A DNA stretch of 64,000 bases from contig CM077116.1 of the NCBI GenBank assembly GCA_039619475.1, positions 198,981,117 to 199,045,116 of the forward strand. The letters run 5' to 3'. This document shows positions 58,212-64,000 of the stretch, piece after piece; within the stretch, counting starts at the first letter, position 1, and each line of letters starts with the position of its first letter. A program made the position numbers and the translations under genes. The DNA comes from Icerya purchasi. Lineage: Eukaryota > Arthropoda > Insecta > Hemiptera > Monophlebidae. The notes beneath the pieces were generated by a model. The model was not told where the DNA came from. It saw only the letters and a list, made by a program, of their open reading frames with translations, and did not search any database.

Positions 58212-59444
58212 CTGTACCTTTGTTTCTTCTTGGTTATAAAAAAAAAAAAAGAAAAAAAAATGCGCCTAAAAAATTTCGCAAACGATCATCGCTTGAAAAA
58301 CTTCTCCAATTTCTAATCGATACATCGTCACAAGTTTGTTTTTTTTACTGTAGTAAACCAATTAAAGACGTTTCATGTAATTTTCGGTTAATCTTGTTTT
58401 TTTCTGTTTCTTCGGTTATTTGGTATATTGCGCGCAATGTGTCTATTTTGTTTTTAGTGCATTTAACATTGAAGTGTTTTTACGTTTTATTTTTGATATA
58501 TTTTAGGTCTACGGAATTCATTATATAAAGTATTTATTTTCATAATGATAATATATAATTTTACTGTTTGTGAAATGACATATCAAACAAAATACGGTGT
58601 TTGAAAGGGCAACTGAAACTTGAACATGCTAAGTTAAGATGGTTTATTATTGATGGATTAGAAAATCAAATTGGTATGATTTCATAATACATATCGCTGA
58701 TTAAATACAATAACGTCATAACTCAAAAAACGCTATTTCGCCGGAGACGCAAATTAACATTTACATTTACTATAATTTGAACGGTGTACACTTTCCGAGA
58801 GCAATGCTTATTTTGTCGAGTTTCTTATTTATAAATATGGGGCGTTCTAACCTCTATTTATACTCATAAGATGCATTCCAACTATACACATAACTCGAAT
58901 TCGCTATTTTTTCAGTTATAACGTTGTTGTATTTAATGAGCGATAATATGTACAATGAATTATTCTGTTTTATGTTTTTCTAATATACTCGCGTGTATTT
59001 TGTATAGTAAGTACTTGATATTCATTTTAATTTTGATAATTGCCTGAAATAGACTAGACGAGCTTTTCAAGCACGAATCTTTTGTGAAATTTACAAGACT
59101 TTCGAGATATGTCTTGTTATTTCCTTTTCCCTACGTTTCGAATAGAAAAAAAGGTACTCATTGCAGCTTGTATGAGAAAAATTCAGTACCGAGAAATATT
59201 TTTAAATAATTTTTTACTTAATTTCATTATTTTAATTTATAATTTAAATAACTGTAAAACACGTTAAAAAAATATAAAATACAAACATATTCGATAAAAA
59301 TACGTAAAAATTGAAGACTAAAAACAAAAGTTCTTAATGTTAAACAATACTATAACACAAAATATGGAAAACCTAAATCACTAATAAAAAACTGAGTAAT
59401 AAATTATGTAAGAAAAATTGTAAAACATAATTACCAACTTTATA
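58212..59444. other. AT-rich DNA without a recognisable gene
   Basis: The 128-codon frame 58142-58528 starts inside the transposon end and has no motif, so it is not called. Confidence 0.5.
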
Positions 59445-59700
59445 CAGGGTGCGGCAGCATAATTTCCTTTTCTTTAAAAATGCGCCACTTCGTTTTTCTA
59501 CTAGATTTTGTTAAAGAGAAATAATAAAGCAGAAAATCGAAATAACGGATACTCTAGATCTCCCATTGGGGCAATATGTATGCTTCTTGTCTTGCAGTTT
59601 TATTTCGATCTTCTGCTTTATTATTTCTCTTTAACAAAATCTAGTAGAAAAACGAAGTGGCGCATTTTTAAAGAAAAGGAAGTTATGCTATCGCAGCCTG
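59445..59700. mobile_element. Fold-back miniature element (Tc1/mariner-type target)
   Basis: 256 bp: arms of about 105 bp that are almost perfect inverted copies (CAGGGTGCGGCAGCATAA at the left, matching CAGGCTGCGATAGCATAA read from the right) around a loop of about 45 bp. TATA flanks both sides (59441-59444 and 59701-59704), consistent with TA duplication. There is no coding capacity. The inner arm parts are better conserved than the outermost 20 bases. Confidence 0.85.
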
Positions 59701-59704
59701 TATA

Positions 59705-60741
59705 ATACGTTAAAATATGCACCATTCGGAAAATATGCACCAAATTAAATATCGATTGTAATTCTCGCTCATTTATACTATTTGTATCGATTCAATTAAA
59801 TATAATCCGTTAAAAACACGTTAACAAGTTAAGTTGTTAACACATTTCACGAATAGCTCGGCGGGATCACTTTTTGGCCTTTACTTCGGTTTTCGTAATT
59901 TGTATTTTAATTTTTGTTGTTTCTTTTTATACGTTTTTAAAACTTGATTTTACTGATTTTTACTTAAATATTTAAACACATCATTAGCCAGAAACTAAAT
60001 CGTTTGTCGACCAAAATTTAGAACACATTTGACAATCTTTTTTTCTGTTCGTGGCGAATAATTATTAATTTTTGTCATATTATTAACCTTATTAATCGAT
60101 TTAGGGGTTTCTTTGTGATGAAACAACTGAAACAAGCAGCATACATCATCTACTAGGGAGAACAATAATTAATAACCGAATACCACGAAATACTATAATT
60201 TAAACGTAAAAACATTGACTACTATTAAAAAACGATCGTGATTTTATAAAAAGAAAAGAGATAATTAATAAACTAGTGGATGATTCCCTAGTTCGCATAT
60301 TAAAAATTTGTACAGGTCTGTTTAATAAGTTTACACATATGCTTAAAAAAGTGTATTTAAATGCTAGATGAATTCTTTTTTTTTTTTTTTTTTGAAAAAG
60401 GTATAAAGTTCGTAGTTTTGTGTAATACACGGACAGTTTATATAAAAAGCAAAATACAATTAAAAAAAAAAAAAAATCTACACAATGTTTACTATTTTCA
60501 AATAATATTTTAAATTATTTCATTGTTGAATAACTTGAACTTGACAATTAGAACTAAATAACGTATGTAATTCCAAAAAAAAAAAAAAAAAAATATTAAT
60601 TTTTCTATATAATATACCTAAAACTGGGTTGTATTATATGAAATAGACGAGTATCATGTATGTTGTCCATAAAATACATAAAAATTAATTTTAATAAAAG
60701 ATCTCTGTATGTAATGTGACTATACATATTAAAATGCTTTT
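59705..60741. other. AT-rich DNA without a recognisable gene
   Basis: Contains T- and A-runs (60377-60394, 60461-60476, 60576-60593). No gene was seen. Confidence 0.5.
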
Positions 60742-60990
60742 GTTCCGGCTCTTCTTATCCTTCGGTGGAACACCTGTTACAACAATGTGCAACATTTGCC
60801 CGCTCCGCTTTTGCCGGTGTTCATCTTTCAACTATACTGTCGAATGACTCAACGCGCATACAAATGCTACAACTCGTTTTTCTTAGAACAAACAGCTTAA
60901 TAAGTAAATTATTAAGTAGCCTTTTCACCCTGGCCCGTGTGTAATGACCATTGCAGTTAAAAATGATGCACGGGCGCTACCAGGAAAAAA
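60742..60990 (+). mobile_element. RNase-H LINE 3' end, copy 3
   Basis: A very short 3' end. It reads 'SSYPSVEHLLQQCATFARSA' (end of the zinc knuckle, as PSVEHILKQC in the long copy) to a stop at about 60946, then the 3' UTR with GTAATGACC and a hairpin (60933-60975), and a short A-run (60985-60991). A target duplication of AAAATGC type is possible but not certain. Confidence 0.75.
60933..60975 (+). other. 3' UTR hairpin of LINE copy 3
   Basis: GCCCGTG (60933-60939) pairs with CACGGGC (60969-60975), plus a U-G pair inside. An outer CCTG/CAGG pairing lies at 60929-60932 and 60981-60984. The loop holds GTAATGACCATTGCAGTTA. Confidence 0.6.
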
Positions 60991-61554
60991 ATGCAGATAA
61001 AAATATATTTTTCACGGAAACATTTTTTGCACTGCGAACATAATATCAAGGAATTTTTTGAATCACAGTTGTATATAAACATGGTCTATTTTAAAATACG
61101 TTTATAAAGAAACTTACAATATAGGTATTATTATTACATATAATCTTTCGAATATAAAAATTTATTCATCTCAAATACATAATAAGACTTAACAGATACA
61201 AACAAAGAATATAGTGTTAAATTGATACTGTTACGGAAATTAAAAAGAACGACATCGATCCACATCGAGTCCTTTTTTTGAATACACGTAACGCCAAAAT
61301 GAACTACGAAGTTAAACAAAAAAAAAAAGATACACAAAAGTAATTGCGAATGTCTGGTATATTAATACGTTTTTGTTTCTCCTTTTTTTTTTTTCTCCTT
61401 GTAAAAGAGATACAGAAAAAATTTCGCTAAGAAATAAATAAATGAAAAATAAAAAAAAAACGTAATCTAAATCTTTTTCATACTTTACACAGAGTATTCA
61501 TAAGCCTTTTTAGAAACGTCTGGCAGAGAACTGAGATAACTTTAATATGTCATT
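60991..61554. other. AT-rich DNA without a recognisable gene
   Basis: No motif was recognised. Confidence 0.5.
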
Positions 61555-61900
61555 TTTTTTTTTTTTTTTTAATATTATATTATCTATTCGTTTGTCCTGT
61601 ATAACTGCCAAAGTCATTACGGCACGGCGAGCATAGGAGCTATTACAGTTTACCTAAAAGGTTATTTATGTTGAGGAAAGATAGCACTGTTTGAACCTGT
61701 TCTGGTCGATTGGACAAAAAAATGTGTAGCGATTCCTCCTTATTTCTCCTTAATCGTTTACATTGTTTCAGGATGTGCTCGACAAAAGACTGCTGCATTG
61801 CAAAATTGGCAAGAAATTGACAGCGGGGCTCTCTAACGGATATGATTATGGGATGCGGATGTGTGTCCCAATCTCAACCGAGTAAGAACAAAGAATTCTA
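61555..61900 (-). mobile_element. RNase-H LINE 3' end, copy 4
   Basis: On the minus strand a frameshifted ORF2 end leads into a 3' UTR with GTGCCGTAATGACTTTGGCA and GTTATACAGGAC (61628-61588). It finishes in a tail seen as the T-run 61554-61570 on the plus strand. It matches the 3' end of the long copy. The hairpin stem is only partly preserved (CTAT/ATAG plus short inner pairs). Confidence 0.7.
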
Positions 61901-62872
61901 ACGTTTGTTTTATCAGATGACCCACGTTTCAGTTATAATTTATTACCATTCTTTATCGCTAATGATTCTTAATTCCGTCATTACATATATATGTTGTAAT
62001 TATTAACAAATCACAAAGTGGACATTCTATATGGTGGTGAAAATCGTTTTCGCCTAATGTTTTAACTCCTTCATTTTTGTCAAGTAGCAACTTTTCTGCC
62101 ATTTTAGTGCTAAGTAAATGTACCATTTTCCCCTATAACGTATAGATGCAAAAGCGGTAAATCCACCAAACTTGTTTTAAGCAACGTTTAAGATAAAATA
62201 CATGGTCAAGCAAAAACATTCAAATGAGCTGCTTCGGTCCCTCTGTTATTCAGAAGAAATTTACGAATATACGCACAATATTAACGGATGTATAAGAACC
62301 GCAGTATAAAATATAAACGTATAAGTATGTCGTAAAGAAATAAATAAATGCAAAATTGAAAAATGCGCGGATTATATACAGTTAAATAATCATTATTTAT
62401 TAAAACATTTTTCATAAAAAAGTACTTAATATTAAACCGGTAACTTAAAATTCATTCGTGTGATACTGCGTACTGCAAGTATTTTTTGAACTATTAATAT
62501 ATTGGATAACGCAATATTTGTTAAAAGTAATCGTTTTTATTGGTAATACTGTTCTATAGGACTATATTTTACTTAGAATATAATTTAGGGCCAATCATTA
62601 TTCATACGAAACTATATTGTTGTGCTAAAATTAACTTTATAAGTTCCTCTTTTTAATTTAAAGTAATCGCCGGAAAAATTAAATTGAAAAAGATGAAAAA
62701 AATATACATATATGTATATAAAATTAAAATTTTTCGGTTTCTTTTTGACAATTAGGATGCGATTAGAATATGATTTTTTTTTACTGGAAAAGAAATACCA
62801 TTAGAACGGGAAAAAAAGGAAAAAGTGTAAACTATATTGAGCTCTTTTTAGATTGTAAAACATAATATAAAA
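61901..62872. other. AT-rich DNA without a recognisable gene
   Basis: No motif was recognised. Confidence 0.5.
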
Positions 62873-63203
62873 GTATAATAAAATAAACTTTAATAACAAA
62901 CAATATAGATCAATAAATTAGATAAATACCTATTTAGAAACGTTTTCGGGCATAACCCATCATCAGCTAACACTAACTTAAAGGAAACTTAAAACATACT
63001 GAAGTGAATATAGGGAATACATGTGTATATATAGTAGATGTAAAGATATACACATGTATTCCCTATATTCACTTCAGTATGTTTTAAGTTTCCTTTAAGT
63101 TAGTGTTAGCTGATGATGGGTTATGCCCGAAAACGTTTCTAAATAGGTATTTATCTAATTTATTGATCTATATTGTTTGTTATTAAAGTTTATTTTATTA
63201 TAC
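62873..63203. repeat. Perfect 158-bp inverted repeat with 15-bp spacer
   Basis: 62873-63030 and 63046-63203 are exact reverse complements as far as I can read them. Each arm holds the text CTGATGA-TGGGTTATGCCC-GAAA (63110-63132 on the plus strand, and the mirror position on the minus strand), which resembles a hammerhead ribozyme core. Such motifs are known from Penelope-like elements and retrozymes. No coding sequence is present. Confidence 0.92.
63110..63132 (+). ncRNA. Hammerhead-like ribozyme motif
   Basis: CTGATGA (63110-63116), a GGG/CCC stem closed by TTATG (63118-63128) and GAAA (63129-63132) follow the order of a hammerhead core. UUAG just before can pair with CUAA shortly after (63139-63142) as a short helix I, and helix III would be minimal. 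One extra U between CUGAUGA and the stem departs from the consensus, so activity is doubtful. Confidence 0.3.
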
Positions 63204-63369
63204 CATTTTAACAAACAGGATGTATTCACCTACATATAATATAAAAGTAATTTTGTTTCTATTTTTTGACTATTATTTCATTTACGTATGCCGTTGTCCA
63301 CCTATTTCAACTTTTATTTTCTCTCATTTATATTCGTAATAATTTTCGTTTTATCCATATTTATACTCA

Positions 63370-63590
63370 GGTCTGCTTCTCCATCAGTTTAATTCAACGA
63401 AGTTACTACATGTTTTAACTCGAACAGATTTTCCCTCATAAGTATCATCAGCAGATTATTCAGAAATTCCCTGTTACTTCTAATGCCCTTTTCTTCCCAG
63501 TTTAGTTTTCTGAGTACCTCGTCGAAAGCGCGCATAAATAATAATGGTGATAATGCTTGCTTTACTCCTTTCCTTGTATAAAAATATTCT
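63370..63590 (-). pseudogene. Reverse transcriptase fragment of an RTE-like LINE
   Basis: On the minus strand it reads 'RKGVKQALSPLLFMRAFDEV' and 'LRKLNWEEKGIRSNREFLNN'. Then the catalytic region is decayed ('LLMILMRENLFEL' where FADD would be expected), followed by 'KHVVTSLN'. Blocks before and after are too weak to call. It lies close to, but is not clearly linked with, the palindrome at 62873-63203. Confidence 0.65.
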
Positions 63591-64000
63591 ATTCTTTATG
63601 TAGAGGGTATTTTGCACATGAACATTTGCGTCCATATCTAATCTTTCGATGTACCATTTAACATAAATGGATTGTTATAAATATTACATGATTTCAAGAA
63701 GTTAAGTAAAATGTTAATATTGAGCGATTTAATGTTTAAATTATTGTTGCTGTAATATGTTCACCTTTCTTTTCGTATTTCTGACATACATATGATGTAC
63801 TGCTAGTCACTGACATTCTGAACAGAAAGCTAGTTCGATGTTGGAAAAAAACTAGGCGTTAAGACTGTGCTCAATTCTGATAAGAGCTATTACTACTTCC
63901 TTTGTTCGGTTTGACGGAATGACGTTTGCCAATTGGATAGCGTGTAATTGTGTTCCACAGAAGCGTCGTTTCCATTCTGCTTGCCAGTGATTCTTTACTT
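63591..64000. other. Unassigned AT-rich DNA at the window end
   Basis: It may continue the minus-strand LINE fragment on its 5' side, but no motif could be read. Confidence 0.35.

Noticed and set aside
58142..58528. 128-codon plus-strand frame
   Set aside because: It starts inside the right end of the Merlin-like element and crosses its boundary, so it cannot be an old host gene.
1..64000. CRISPR array, rRNA genes or intact tRNA genes
   Set aside because: No regularly spaced short repeats, no rRNA text and no complete cloverleaf were found.

Overview
The window looks like AT-rich, transposon-dense nuclear DNA of an arthropod, most likely an insect. Order is not resolved; a hemipteran-type genome is only a guess from the mix of element families. 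The evidence is a spliced-gene exon with a good acceptor, mariner, piggyBac and hAT-like DNA elements, several non-LTR retrotransposon clades and a tRNA-like SINE head. There are no operons, rRNA genes or CRISPR arrays, and I saw no intact tRNA gene.

Layout. 1-4.8 kb: a decayed mariner on the minus strand at about 1.2-2.15 kb in otherwise empty DNA. 4.8-6.1 kb: a 5'-truncated RNase-H-bearing LINE with a target-site duplication (TSD). 6.4-9.9 kb: an RTE-like LINE whose 5' part is inverted against its 3' part, flanked by one 10-bp duplication, which is the signature of twin priming. 12.1-13.7 kb: the only convincing host gene, a minus-strand terminal exon for an unrecognised protein with acidic, lysine-rich and Tyr/Pro/Asn-rich blocks. 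14.5-16.1 kb: two decayed LINE pieces. 16.9-18.7 kb: a complete-length but inactive mariner with perfect 29-bp ends, sitting inside an Asn-rich open frame. 18.7-25 kb: mostly empty, with LINE relics.

25.1-33.1 kb is the most interesting region. It is a DNA transposon with about 865-bp terminal inverted repeats that carries a broken SWIM-zinc-finger gene. One LINE has inserted in its left repeat and another just inside that repeat. A short LINE tail follows at 33.15 kb. 37.4-38.2 kb holds a piggyBac 3' end. 42.8-46.1 kb is a young LINE with an uninterrupted frame of at least 1077 codons. After it come a hAT-like miniature element (46.3 kb), a repeat of unknown type (50-51.3 kb), RTE-like and SINE-like relics (52-53.6 kb), a 2.5-kb Merlin-like non-autonomous element with five copies of a terminal motif (55.7-58.2 kb), a fold-back miniature element (59.4 kb), two more LINE 3' ends, and a perfect 158-bp palindrome with a hammerhead-ribozyme-like motif (62.9-63.2 kb).

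Recurrent themes. At least four copies of one RNase-H LINE family end in a 3' hairpin whose loop is conserved while its stem changes by compensating substitutions. Two Jockey-like LINEs show the same design with a different loop. Most elements are 5' truncated and many boundaries can be fixed by TSDs. All identifications come from reading motifs by eye; no database was searched.
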